Positions 20,831 through 30,723 of a stretch of DNA of 37,464 nt are shown here, in pieces. How positions within the stretch are numbered: position 1 is the first letter of the stretch; every line of letters starts with the position of its first letter. Position numbers and translations under genes: made by a program. The stretch is from Herpomyces periplanetae (lineage: Eukaryota; Ascomycota; Laboulbeniomycetes; Herpomycetales; Herpomycetaceae): the NCBI GenBank assembly GCA_009733715.1, contig WMKJ01000115.1:1-37464 (forward strand), in the 5' to 3' direction. The notes beneath the pieces are model-generated. The model did no database searches, was not told the DNA's origin, and saw only the letters and a list, made by a program, of their open reading frames with translations.

Positions 20831-22846
20831 ATGCCGGGGAAATTCACAAATGAAGGAAATAACCTTCTATGGAACAGGCCTACGAAACGAGAAGTCGACG
20901 AGCTATTTTCGGATTATTTAACTGAAAATGTTAATATTGATGTGCAGAGTAAAGATGGTGAAAGTATACAAAGCTTACGCGAGGCAGGGAGTAGGAAAGA
21001 AACTAGGAAAAAGCAGTGTCGAACAGTATTTGTAAAAGGATTTACTAAAGAGACAACGCAGGACGAACTAAAGAATATCTTTGCTTCAGCAGGTATTGTT
21101 CGCCATACAGTTGTGGTTATCGACCCGAATTCTGGAATTTCCAAAGGATACGGATTTATAACTTTTGAAACCGCAGAAGAAGCACTACAAGCCATCGAAA
21201 GTTTACACGAAACCAAGTTAAATGGGCAACGCATTACAGTAGAAATTGCGCGACCACGTGTGCGCGTACAGAATGCTCATGAGTCTGATCAAGTAATTAG
21301 TGCGGGTGAGCATGGTCAAAGTAAAGTGGATACGGTGGGAATTGATGAAATTGTCCAGCAAAAAATTGAACAGACTAATCGGTTAATTGTGCGAAATTTG
21401 CCTTGGAAAATTAATACATCAGAAAAGTTGACGCGTTTATTCCAGAGTTTTGGTAAAGTAACTCTAGCCTTGGTTCCTCGTAACTCGAAAGGTCGTCAGC
21501 TTGGCTTTGGCATTGTAATGTTGCGGGGGCGCAAGAATGCAGAAACAGCTTTACAACGTATGAATGGACAGGTTATCCAAGGACGTACGATCGCAGTAGA
21601 TTGGGCAGTGGATCGGGAAACGTGGAATTTGGCGCGCGAGTGTAATAATGCGGATAAAGCCAATAACGTAGATGAATTAGACAAAAGCTCATCCGACCAG
21701 TCAGAAATGGAATCGAATTGGAGCTCTGAGAGTAGTAGTGAAGTTGAAGAGGGGAGTAGAGATGAATCATGGGGTGGGCGGGATCGGGAGGATTTATCGG
21801 CAACAGTTTTTGTGCGTAATCTTCCGTTTAAGTGTACAGATGAGGATCTTAAGGAACATTTTAGTCAATTTGGTAAAGTCCGCTGGGCTCGGGTTGTAGT
21901 AGATTGTGATACGGGAATGTCTCGTGGCTCAGGGTTTGTACGGTTTGGTAGTGCTGAGCATGCGACAACGTGTGCTTCTGAATCACCAACTGGATCGGCA
22001 ACATCGAATCGAGATATTGGGACAAAGAAATGCTATGTAAATGGATGTATGCCGTATAAATCGATAATTCAAGACTACTCAAGCGATCCAACAGGTCGAT
22101 ATACACTTGGAAACCGTGTGTTACATGTATCACCTGCTATACCACAAGATCAAGCGGAGGTGCGGCGGGAGAATAAACGAAAAGAGATTGAGAGATATAA
22201 ACAGGTAGATCGACGGAACGTTTACTTGCTCTATGAAGGGATGGTTACGCCGACGTCACCCTTTTACGCTAAACTTTCGCAGGCAGACATTCAAGCTCGT
22301 CAGGCTAGTTTTCAATTACGCAAAAAGTTACTCAAGGATAATCCATTGTTATTCGTTAGCTTGGTGCGTTTATCAGTGAGAAATTTACCACGTGGACTTA
22401 AACAGGTAGGCCTGAAAGCGTTGGCACGTAAAGCGGTAGTTGAATTTGCTACGGAGGTTAAACTGGGCAAGCGAGACAATCTTAGCAAGGATGAGTGTAA
22501 TCGAAATCGCGAGGAAATGCGACAACGTATATTAGAACGAAAACGCAAAGGCCATGGGATAGTTAGGCAAGCCAAAATTGAGTTTGAGAGTCGAGAAGGG
22601 CTTTCTGTGAAGGAGTGCCCGGGGGGTCGAAGCCGAGGATTTGGGTTTATCGAATTTTATACTCATCGACATGCACTTATGGCGCTACGTTGGTTGAATG
22701 GACGAAGTGTAAATGAGATAGTTGGAGAACGAAAGAATGATGGGTCTGAAGGGAAGAATAGGAGGTTATTGGTTGAGTTTGCCATTGAAAATACGCAAAT
22801 CGTTGCGAGAAGAAAAAAGCGAATGGATGGAGGTCAAGATAAGTAG
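20831..22846 (+). CDS. NOP4: NOP4/RBM28, four-RRM nucleolar protein
   Basis: Intronless, 671 aa. Required in yeast for 27S pre-rRNA processing and 60S subunit formation. RRM1: RNP2 TVFVKGF (65-71), RNP1 KGYGFITF (105-112). RRM2: RLIVRNLP (184-191), RNP1-like LGFGIVML (224-231). An acidic Ser/Glu spacer (about 288-320) precedes RRM3 (TVFVRNLP 325-332; RGSGFVRF 365-372), which has an insertion of about 50 residues before its last strand. RRM4 begins RLSVRNLP (513-520) and holds a long basic insert (QRILERKRKGHG) before RGFGFIEF. The linker VDRRNVYLLYEGMV with SQADIQARQASFQLRKKLL is characteristic of Nop4/RBM28. The C-terminus is basic (RRKKR). Start chosen because ATG 20831 gives the family-like N-terminus; upstream ATGs are out of frame. 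Confidence 0.93.
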   Translation: MPGKFTNEGNNLLWNRPTKREVDELFSDYLTENVNIDVQSKDGESIQSLREAGSRKETRKKQCRTVFVKGFTKETTQDELKNIFASAGIVRHTVVVIDPNSGISKGYGFITFETAEEALQAIESLHETKLNGQRITVEIARPRVRVQNAHESDQVISAGEHGQSKVDTVGIDEIVQQKIEQTNRLIVRNLPWKINTSEKLTRLFQSFGKVTLALVPRNSKGRQLGFGIVMLRGRKNAETALQRMNGQVIQGRTIAVDWAVDRETWNLARECNNADKANNVDELDKSSSDQSEMESNWSSESSSEVEEGSRDESWGGRDREDLSATVFVRNLPFKCTDEDLKEHFSQFGKVRWARVVVDCDTGMSRGSGFVRFGSAEHATTCASESPTGSATSNRDIGTKKCYVNGCMPYKSIIQDYSSDPTGRYTLGNRVLHVSPAIPQDQAEVRRENKRKEIERYKQVDRRNVYLLYEGMVTPTSPFYAKLSQADIQARQASFQLRKKLLKDNPLLFVSLVRLSVRNLPRGLKQVGLKALARKAVVEFATEVKLGKRDNLSKDECNRNREEMRQRILERKRKGHGIVRQAKIEFESREGLSVKECPGGRSRGFGFIEFYTHRHALMALRWLNGRSVNEIVGERKNDGSEGKNRRLLVEFAIENTQIVARRKKRMDGGQDK

Positions 22847-23119
22847 AGATTTGAATGATTGTGATGGGTATGGATTGAGAATAGATATTCTTGTGCCAAG
22901 TGAGCTAAAACTGTTATGGGAGGGAAGTTTGAGTTTGGAGGAAGAGATGGTTTGTTTAAGAGAAACATACTGAAGGACGCTAACGCATAAAGTTTTACTG
23001 AAGGAAAATAAATTAACCAATATACAAAGGAAACATTAAGATGAAGTGCAAGACATTTTTGGGGGTTTTGAAGGGAAGAATTCACAAATATGTGTACATG
23101 GTAGTTAAGGCTATAAGAT
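22847..23119. other. Convergent 3' region, NOP4 / MAPR gene
   Basis: About 270 bases between two facing stop codons. Open frames on both strands are continuations of the NOP4 composition; nothing else is seen. Confidence 0.5.
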
Positions 23120-23694
23120 TCAACTTTGAACTTGACCGATGATGTTGTAACGTTTACTAAAGTATGTGTACCAATCGTCGAGAGTTTGTCTTTGTTTCTC
23201 GTCGAGGTCGTCGATTTGGTCGGTGCAGTCCTGTTGTTTTAACGAAGTCAAGGCCAAGGCACGAGAAGCGTCTTTTCCGGCGAAAACTGGGGAAAGATTT
23301 AGAAAGGGGAGTAATGATAACGTAAAGATATTGTCAACTTACTGTGATATTGGCCATCAGGAGAGTATGCGGGGTTTGAAGAGACGTCGAAAACTTGACC
23401 CTGGGAGGGAGTGAGTGAAAAGTTTGTAAAATTATCAGAACGGTTTGATGAGGAGAAGAGAAAGTTGGGGGGAGCAGGGACTAACTTTAATGGCGACACA
23501 AGTGGGATAACCTTCATTTGAACCTTTAAGTAGTTTGTTAAAAAGAAGTTAGTAAAGGTGTTGCGAGAGGGATGGATGTGCATACCATCACATTTGGAGA
23601 GATAGTCGCAGGTTATAGGACAAGTTTTCGGGTCGTCGAGTTGTACGGGAACCTTTGGTTCGAATTTGGCAAAGTTCATCGCAATGGAAGCCAT
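23120..23694 (-). CDS. Soluble MAPR-family (cytochrome b5-like, Dap1/PGRMC-type) heme protein
   Basis: Four exons: 23694-23586, 23523-23486, 23400-23343, 23286-23120; 123 aa. The product reads MASIAMNFAKFEPKVPVQLD, then ISVEEL-like ITCDYLSKCDG, YPTCVAIKGQVFDVSSN, GQYHIFAGKDASRALA and a C-terminal WYTYFSKRYNIIG. Tyr67 in GQYHIFAG aligns with the heme-ligand Tyr of PGRMC1. Dap1 proteins bind heme and support P450 enzymes such as Erg11. Unlike yeast Dap1 and PGRMC1, there is no N-terminal membrane span, as in the short Pezizomycotina form. All four exons are needed to build the domain; exon 2 is only 38 bases. The unspliced frame reads through intron 2 without a stop. Confidence 0.9.
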
Positions 23695-24565
23695 ATTGAA
23701 AGTAGGAGATATTTTCAATGTGAATATGGTTGAAGATAAAATGGGGATAATAAAGAAATAAGTGCAATAAGATGTGAATGAAGAGATGATGAAAAGCAGA
23801 AGGGGATTAAGGAAGTCTGATATATATGATGAAGGGAGGTTTATCAAGTTGGATGGAGTTTATGTATGGTCAAGATGGACAATGGAGCAGAGTACAGGGT
23901 AAGTTGGATGAACGTTGGACAAATATTTAGTTAACACGGAAGGATATTAAAGAAAGTATACTAACATATGCTGGGCAGTGTTTATTTGATAACTGGAGAT
24001 GAGTTTACGATGGGATAAGCATGATTGGAACTAGAACAGCGATACTCCATGTTGTTTTGGGAGATGACCATTGAAAGGGAGGCGAGGCGAAGAGATAAGT
24101 TTGGATAACTGATTATGTATACAACCAATTGGGAAAAGGGAAATGATAATTCAAAGGTTATCAAAGCAAATAAAAAAGAATAAACATTCTGGACGAAGTT
24201 AACGAAGAGGGATAGATACGATTGTGGTTAGGTGAGTTAATAGTTACTCAAGAGCAATGGGAATATTAACAAGATTAATTTGGGTTATCCAGCAAGTTTT
24301 AAGCAAGAATGTATTGCTTGAAGAGATAATTGTGACGAACTGCTCAAGTAAGGACGAAGGGATTCGGAGATTTTGCATGTATGTTGAAAGGAGTTGGTGG
24401 GAAATGGGTTTGGAAATTTGAGTGCTAATTTAACCAGAGATCAAAATAGGATTTCAACAGGGGGGGTTATACAATGATAAAAGTAACGATGAAAGGAAAA
24501 AAGCATAAAAAGATTCACGGTAACATATTGTCATGGTGAACAAGAGGTCTGGATATTTTAACCTT
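23695..24565 (-). promoter_or_regulatory. Upstream region of the MAPR gene
   Basis: No gene. The plus strand is purine-rich near 23700-23850, so the transcribed leader of the MAPR gene would be pyrimidine-rich, like the surface-protein leaders. The far end is the 3' flank of CUE5. Confidence 0.4.
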
Positions 24566-26142
24566 TTAATTGGATGATTTGGCGATATTTTTGAGGGGAA
24601 CGGGAGGTAAATTTTCATGTTGATTTGCTTCAGATTGATTAATGGTAAGAGGAGGGGACTGATTAGATGGAAAAGAATCGGAGCGATTCTGATCAGTTTC
24701 TTCATCACTGTCCCCCAAGCTAAAAGGATTTCTTTCGGTAAGGTCGGGATTCAATGGTACGGATGCAATTGGTTGCCATTTGCTAGGTTTCATGGAGTTG
24801 GCAGCGGGTAAGCTGGTTCGAGGTCGTGGATTTATTTTTTTGGGCAGGGAATTTGGCGGATTCGAAGTTAAGGATGGATCAGAAGGTCGAGGACTTTCAT
24901 AGAGAGAAGCAATAACGGTATCGTCAACTTGGGAATTGTTAAAATGGGTTAAATCGTCGCTAAGTAATTGAGGATCCGCATCGTAATTATTTATATGTGA
25001 ACCCGAACCTGAACGCCGGCCATGAGATTTTGATTGAGATGAAACGGAATTTAGGAATTTTCTTGAGCCCGGGGAAATTTTCGAGCTTTGGAGTTGACTC
25101 TGTGGTTGATGATGACCATTATTATCATGATTGGGATTATCGTGATTAGTTGAAAGATCGTCGGTAACAGTTTCAAGTTTTTGTTTGACGTCGGATACAA
25201 ACCGAGAAAAGATGGATTGAACTTCTTGAAAACCTTTTTTAATATTTTCCTTTATAACGGGTACATCGTCTGAATTGTTCCGTTTTATTGTTGATACAAG
25301 CTCGTCAGAAAATTCATCGTTAGTAAATGGGCATATGGTTAAAATCTTACCTTCAAGGAAACTGTATTCTTTATCGTGATGCTGACCGTTTCTTCGACTT
25401 GGATTTTGTCCATCGCTATTTTGCCGAAGGATTGCTGCTTGATCGGGGCGTCTAGCAGTACGTGAGGCTAAATCTTCGGATTGATAATATTGATGAAGTT
25501 GTCGAGCGTATAATTCATCAGCTTCCACTTGAGAATGTTGCTCAATTTCACTGCGCAAGGTCTTATGAGATTCATCAATTTCCGGTCTTTCATTGCACGT
25601 AGGATCAGATAGTTCTGCGAGGTATTAGATATCCGCTTTTGCCTTAAATGGTAAATGGGAATACGAACCGAGTAAAGCGTTAAAAGCCCTTTCAACATTT
25701 CCATTACTTGCTCTTAATACAGCCCGAATTACTTTGGTATCAAGTGAAGGAAATGCCTCTATAAGTGTATTTTCTCGGTTTGGTATTTCTTCCGTTTTAC
25801 CAGAATCCACGGTACCGGCAAATGGTTCATTGATTTTGGGCGGCGTAGCCTGATGAGAGGATACAACATCTTCATTAGAGCTACACGTTGCCTGATTGAT
25901 ACGCTTATCGTGGGAATTTACACGACGAGGTGAGCCATTGTTTTTATCATTTCCATCTCCCGTCAAAGAAGATGATTTATGATCCGGTAACTTTTTTTAG
26001 CCGAGAGAAGGGGGGGATGTTTTTTTTAATCAATAGTTAATACCTGATAATTTATAATTACCCATCTAACCAGTACAGAATAAAGTATAAATTATTTATA
26101 GTATTAATTCCAGTATTTTTAACGTACCGATGCTTCATTCAT
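24566..26142 (-). CDS. CUE5: CUE5-like ubiquitin-binding autophagy adaptor
   Basis: Four exons: 26142-26128, 25990-25669, 25614-25351, 25269-24566; 434 aa. CUE domain at about 78-114 (ENTLIEAFPSLD, FNALL), with the FP and LL ubiquitin-contact residues present. A coiled stretch EADELYARQLHQYY follows, then YSFLEDDVPVIKENIKKGF across the third splice. The C-terminal region is disordered and holds KWQPI (W365), which matches the position and type of the Atg8-interacting motif of yeast Cue5 (WQPL). Known role: delivers ubiquitinated proteins and aggregates to autophagosomes. The third intron is 81 bases, a multiple of three, and has no stop, so retention would insert 27 residues. The first exon (MNEAS) is called only from its GTACGT donor and phase and is the weakest part. 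Confidence 0.87.
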
Positions 26143-26515
26143 ATTTCACACGCAATATTGAAAAGTGTCACGCGTACGTTAAAATTAACCAAAGATCGAC
26201 TTCCCTTGCAAATTTTTGCAAGATTAAAACCTCAAGGTAAAGTAATATTCTTTAGAACACCAAATAAGTCTATTTATCGTTGACTTGATTAATTCGTGCT
26301 TCAATTTATCCTATCTACATGGAAAAATCAGGGCAAACGTCTCTTCATCCGGACGTTCAAAACCCCAAAACGGAAAAAACCTTGGGACGAGACTGTCACG
26401 TGATACCTGGGGCGCAGGCGTGGCAATGCGGATTTGGGCGGCAATATCACAATCTGGAAAAAAAATTCCAAGGGAGGAGTTTATGGTCTTTTTATTATTT
26501 TATAACTGATTGACG
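26143..26515. promoter_or_regulatory. Divergent promoter, CUE5 / DHX35-like
   Basis: 373 bases between two divergent ATGs. TCACGTGA lies at 26396-26403. The neighbouring GGGGCGCAGGCGTGGCAATGCGG block (26408-26430) is GC-rich against an AT-rich background and may hold further sites. Confidence 0.5.
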
Positions 26516-29145
26516 ATGTACGAGGATGATGAAGTATTCACATTCGGTGCTATTGAAAATAAGGATGACGATCAGAATATTCATGATTCAAGTGATAATG
26601 ATGATATATCGTACCCTAAAATTACCTCGTTTAAATGCAAAGGAAAATCTTATGACAAGAGTGTTTCACAATCATCCGACAGCAATATAGTGTCACAAGT
26701 TAAAAATTCAGATGACCTCGGGGTTTCTCATCTAACAGGTTCAAAGAAAACCACTCTATTCACTAAAATATCCAAGGAAAATACTGTACGGGATTTTGAA
26801 GCCACTGCTAAAACATCCCGAATTACTTCAACTGGTGCAACAACGGATACTACGGAAAATGAAATACAACCTGATGCTGAATTAAACTCGAAGTCTATTG
26901 GAAGTCGCTCAATTACTGGTTATCGTAATATTATTCTAAAGGCCATCGAAAATAATACCGTTTGTATAATAAATGGTCGAGTTGGTTCGGGTAAAAGTTC
27001 CCAATTAATACAATATCTTTATCATGCTGGATGGTGTAAAGATAAATCAATTGTATTAGCTCAGCCTAATCGTTGGGAGGCAATTAGTTTATGTGAAAGA
27101 GTTGCTCGGGATATACGTTGCATTACGGGCCGTGAAGTAGGTTATTCTGTGTGCTTTGATGATTGTTTAAGTGATACAACTCGAATCAAATTTGTCACGG
27201 ATAAGCTACTAGTACGTGAAGCTGTAATTGATCCATTTTTTGAACAGTACTCCGTGATTATCCTGGATGATGTTCATCAACGTACTATATACACTGATAT
27301 ATTGTTAAGCTTTCTCAAAAGAATTCTTAAACATCGACCAGATTTACGCCTTATCATCTGTTGTTCAATACCTTCAGAAAGTAATTCAATTGCGCAATAC
27401 TTTTCCCAGCCTTGTCGAGACTTTAAACCCATCGAATCAATTTATACCGAACGGCATATCAATACAAACATCAGTGCTCAATCCACTGAATACACATCAT
27501 GGAATGCAAAAGTAATCAATATAGACTCGAAATTATACAACGTTGACATTGAGTATGAAGATGTTAGCAAAAATCAAGATTACGTTGAAATAGCGGCGCA
27601 AAATGTTGTTGAATTTAACGCAACGTTACCTCCAGGAGATATACTAGTTATTCTTACGAGTAGAAAGGAAGTTGAAAAAGCCATTGACTTGATATATGAA
27701 CAATTAACCAGGCAAAAATGTAGCACCGCATTACGATTGATCGGTTTGTACGGACTGCGACTAACGGTTGAACAGCTTATGAGCGTGTACGAAAATTTAC
27801 CCAGTACAGTTCGTCGTGCATTCATCGTTACAAGTAACCTGGAAATTAACGTTTATTTTTCCAAAGTTGCCTATGTGATTGATTGTGGTTACGAAAAGTT
27901 AAAAGTTAATCAAGTTAAAACTAGAATAGATGGACTATTCAAATTCTACATTTCCAAGTCAACTGCACGTCAACGAAGTATGATTGCTGGACAATACAAG
28001 TCCGGGAAGTGTAAACGCTTGTACGCACAAAGTGTATACGAAAATATGGCAGAGAAGACAACTCCTCAGATACAACGATGTAATCTAACATCATTAGCAA
28101 TATATTTGCGAGGTTTAGGTATACGGGACTATGATGTATTCAGCATGATATCACAACCTAACCAACGTTTGCTACAAAATGCAACAGAACTTCTCAAGGC
28201 AATTGGAATATTCAATGATGCAGCTTTATTTACAAAACCACAGGGATTTTGGGCAATGGAATTACCCATAAACGTCATGCTAGCGCGAGCTGTACTTGAG
28301 GCGTCATCACTTGATTGTCTTCACGAATTGATTGTAATTGCAGCCATTACAACGGCAGTCTCCATTAATAATGGAGATGAAGGTGGATCGGTTTGGTTAG
28401 CGCACGTTTTTGACAAAGAAGCTTCAGCATACCGCCGTAAACAGTGGAAAACGGGTTCAAGACGAGGAGAATTTCACGATTCACTTATGAAATTTTCCGT
28501 TGATCAAGGGGACCATATTACCCTATTTAACGTTTTTCGCGCATTCATGCAAGAGGGAAACACCAGCGCAAAATGGGCCCATGATCATGATCTGAATTAT
28601 AAAACGCTTAAATTGGCCGTCAACGTTTACGTTCACTTGATCGTTTACATGAAAAAATTCAATATTCAGGTTCCTCCACCTTGCCAGTTAGAACGCAATA
28701 AATCAACGGGTCAGTCAAATCAGTTGCCTAGGATAATTAACGAAAATATTCGAAGATGTTTAACTGTAGGCTTTTTTACGAACGCGGCACACCGACAATC
28801 AGACGGTACGTATAAATGCCCGTCGAACCGTATTTCGCTGCATGCGCATCCTACATCGATTTTATTTGTAAGTTTATTCATTTAGAATTTAAATTTGCAC
28901 ATACAAAACTCATAGCTGCTGGCTTGATCATTCTTTTCATTTACACATAACCTTCTTGAATATTCTTCCAAGGTATATACATTTCGGCGAGATGGGGACT
29001 TGTATCTGTATAGACGAGATCACCCGAATGGATAGTGTACGAACACGCCTTTCACACGGGAGAGAAAATATTCATACGAAACGTATCAGAAATTGAGTCT
29101 GAATGGCTATTCGAATACGCACCATCGTATCACCAATTAACGTGA
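26516..29145 (+). CDS. DHX35-like DEAH-box protein with degenerate catalytic motifs
   Basis: Exons 26516-28867 and 29014-29145 (intron 146 bases, GTAAGT...TATAG); 827 aa. Exon 2 restores TRSPEWIVYEHAF and the end NVSEIESEWLFEYAP, matching the DHX35 C-terminus. Along the whole length it follows DHX35: IRCITGREVGYSVCFDD, YTDILLSFLKRI, VAYVIDCGYEKLK, KCKRLY, IQRCNLTSLAIYLRGLGI, the HA2/OB region and NYKTLKLA. But the motifs have decayed. Motif I is GRVGSGKSS (154-162; Lys kept). Motif II is DDVH (251-254) for DEAH. Motif III is CSIPS for SATL. Motif V is TSNLEINV for ATNVAETS. Motif VI is QRSMIAGQ (486-493) for QRAGRAGR, losing both arginine fingers. The frame is intact, so this looks like a retained pseudo-helicase. 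DHX35 is a spliceosome-associated factor in animals and fungi. Confidence 0.85.
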
Positions 29146-29230
29146 TGTACCGTAGATGTATTGGAGTGATGAAAAGGCGAGCATTCTTTCATCCATCCAT
29201 CCACTCTAATATATGAACCGTCACTGGAAT

Positions 29231-30172
29231 TTAAGCGGGTTTAGCGTGTACTGCAGGGGTTGAGTTATTAAGGGCAGTACTAAGAGTTTGCTGAAAAGAC
29301 AGACGCATCTGTTTAAGCAGCTGAAGAAAATTTGATGAGGTATTATACTCGCGAATATAGCGCTGGGTAAGTGAATCATCGAGTAAAGGATAACAGGCGA
29401 CTATAGTATAAGCTTGAGAATGAGTTACGTCCAAGGTAAAAGTTGCATGATCAACGTGGGCATTTTCATCAGACAATGGCAAACTAGTGAAAGTGAAGCG
29501 TAGGCGTTTAGTACGCTTAGCTGGAGGGGACGTCGAAGGGGGTCGATGTGAATGAGGAGCGAGGGCAAAAGTTTCATTATTAGATTGGAGATCATGATCA
29601 ACGTGTAAGCCTAGAAACGCCTGCCAAAAGTGAAGTTCGGGAAGGTTTAACTTGGCCTGTTGTTCAGCGTAGAGAGCATATTCAGCGTGGGCACGTTTAA
29701 CAGCATTAATATCGTCCTGAACGGATGATACAAGGGATTTTAATTCGTCCGTACGCGCAATTGTTAAATCACGCTGTCGACCTAATTCTTCAATGCTATT
29801 TAACAAGCTAGCTTTATCAGCGGCCTGAGCATCCCGTTGGGCATCACGATGGCGAAGGGATTGGTGCACACGTTCAATATCACGTTGTCGAGCGCGTATG
29901 TTATCCATAAGCTCACTAACTCGAGCGCGGTACGTATTGCGTTGGCGTAGTAAATTTTCACGGTCTCGTGCTACACGCGTGTCAAATTGGTTGGTAAATC
30001 GACCCAATACTTCGCGTAGTTCATCATAATTAAATTCTGTGTTAACACAGTTTAAACTCTCGCGATCCGTAATTCCACTGTGGCCTGTATCGTTGGGAGA
30101 TTCTCCTTCGCCTTGCCCTGCTGCTGTTCTGTCGGGTACTGTTGGATCTGTATCCCGTGGTAAAGTAACCAT
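29231..30172 (-). CDS. SPC25: SPC25, NDC80 kinetochore complex subunit
   Basis: Single exon, 313 aa from the ATG at 30172 (no ATG upstream in frame). Residues 65-175 are an Arg/Gln/Asp-rich coiled coil; the globular RWD head begins LNLPELHFWQAFLGLHV (176-192), continues RLRFTFTSLPL and ATFTLDVT...YTIVACYPLLDD, and ends FLQLLKQMRLSFQQTL. That layout is the Spc25 signature. Spc25 pairs with Spc24 to dock the NDC80 complex on Mis12 and CENP-T. A Ser/Pro/His-rich insert (about 200-222) interrupts the head, and a 15-residue tail follows it. The stop is 85 bases from the end of the convergent DHX35-like gene. Confidence 0.87.
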   Translation of the reverse strand: MVTLPRDTDPTVPDRTAAGQGEGESPNDTGHSGITDRESLNCVNTEFNYDELREVLGRFTNQFDTRVARDRENLLRQRNTYRARVSELMDNIRARQRDIERVHQSLRHRDAQRDAQAADKASLLNSIEELGRQRDLTIARTDELKSLVSSVQDDINAVKRAHAEYALYAEQQAKLNLPELHFWQAFLGLHVDHDLQSNNETFALAPHSHRPPSTSPPAKRTKRLRFTFTSLPLSDENAHVDHATFTLDVTHSQAYTIVACYPLLDDSLTQRYIREYNTSSNFLQLLKQMRLSFQQTLSTALNNSTPAVHAKPA

Positions 30173-30723
30173 GCTGTGTGTTAATCTTATACGTTGCTGT
30201 GAAATAGACGGGAAGAAATATCTATCTGCTCTGAAAAAGCCCCCTGGTACGCCGGACAAACTGCGAAACGTAGATCGTTAACCTCTGTGATGTACACACA
30301 CCAAAAATGGGTGGTCCAGTCAGGCTGTACAGATGGCACGTGAGCGGGGTGGCGGCGGCAAAAGGATTTGGGCGTGGTGACGGCGAAGATTGACAAAGTT
30401 CCACATGATGTACAGGGGAAAAATTGGACGGTAATTGTTTATGGATAAGGTCGGTTATGGCGTTGAGGTAGATAAAAACATGACCAAAATGTTGTTATAT
30501 TAATGGAAAAGTAATTAATCTAAAGCGTGACAAAGTCGGACGAATATTTACGACAGAAATGAAGGTGAATACACAGCACGAGGCAACAAAGTAGACAAAA
30601 CATTGGTACACACGAGTTAATTAAAATGAATGAACGGAGTGTGGAGTAGGATGCGAGTGTGGGTATGGGTGAGGCGTTGATCAAAGAGATTGTACGTGAC
30701 ACAAGTTAAAATTTGACAGCAAA
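30173..30723 (-). promoter_or_regulatory. Upstream region of SPC25
   Basis: No gene seen. GCACGTGA lies at 30336-30343, about 165 bases before the SPC25 ATG. The side near 30723 is the 3' flank of the CSC1-like gene. Confidence 0.45.

Noticed and set aside
22722-22973. 83-codon plus-strand frame overlapping the NOP4 end
   Set aside because: Overlaps conserved NOP4 RRM4 sequence in another frame and resembles nothing.
26032-26070. Alternative first exon of CUE5 beginning MGNYKLS
   Set aside because: Its GTATTA donor is in phase 1, which would put a stop right after the only available acceptor; the MNEAS exon fits phase 0.
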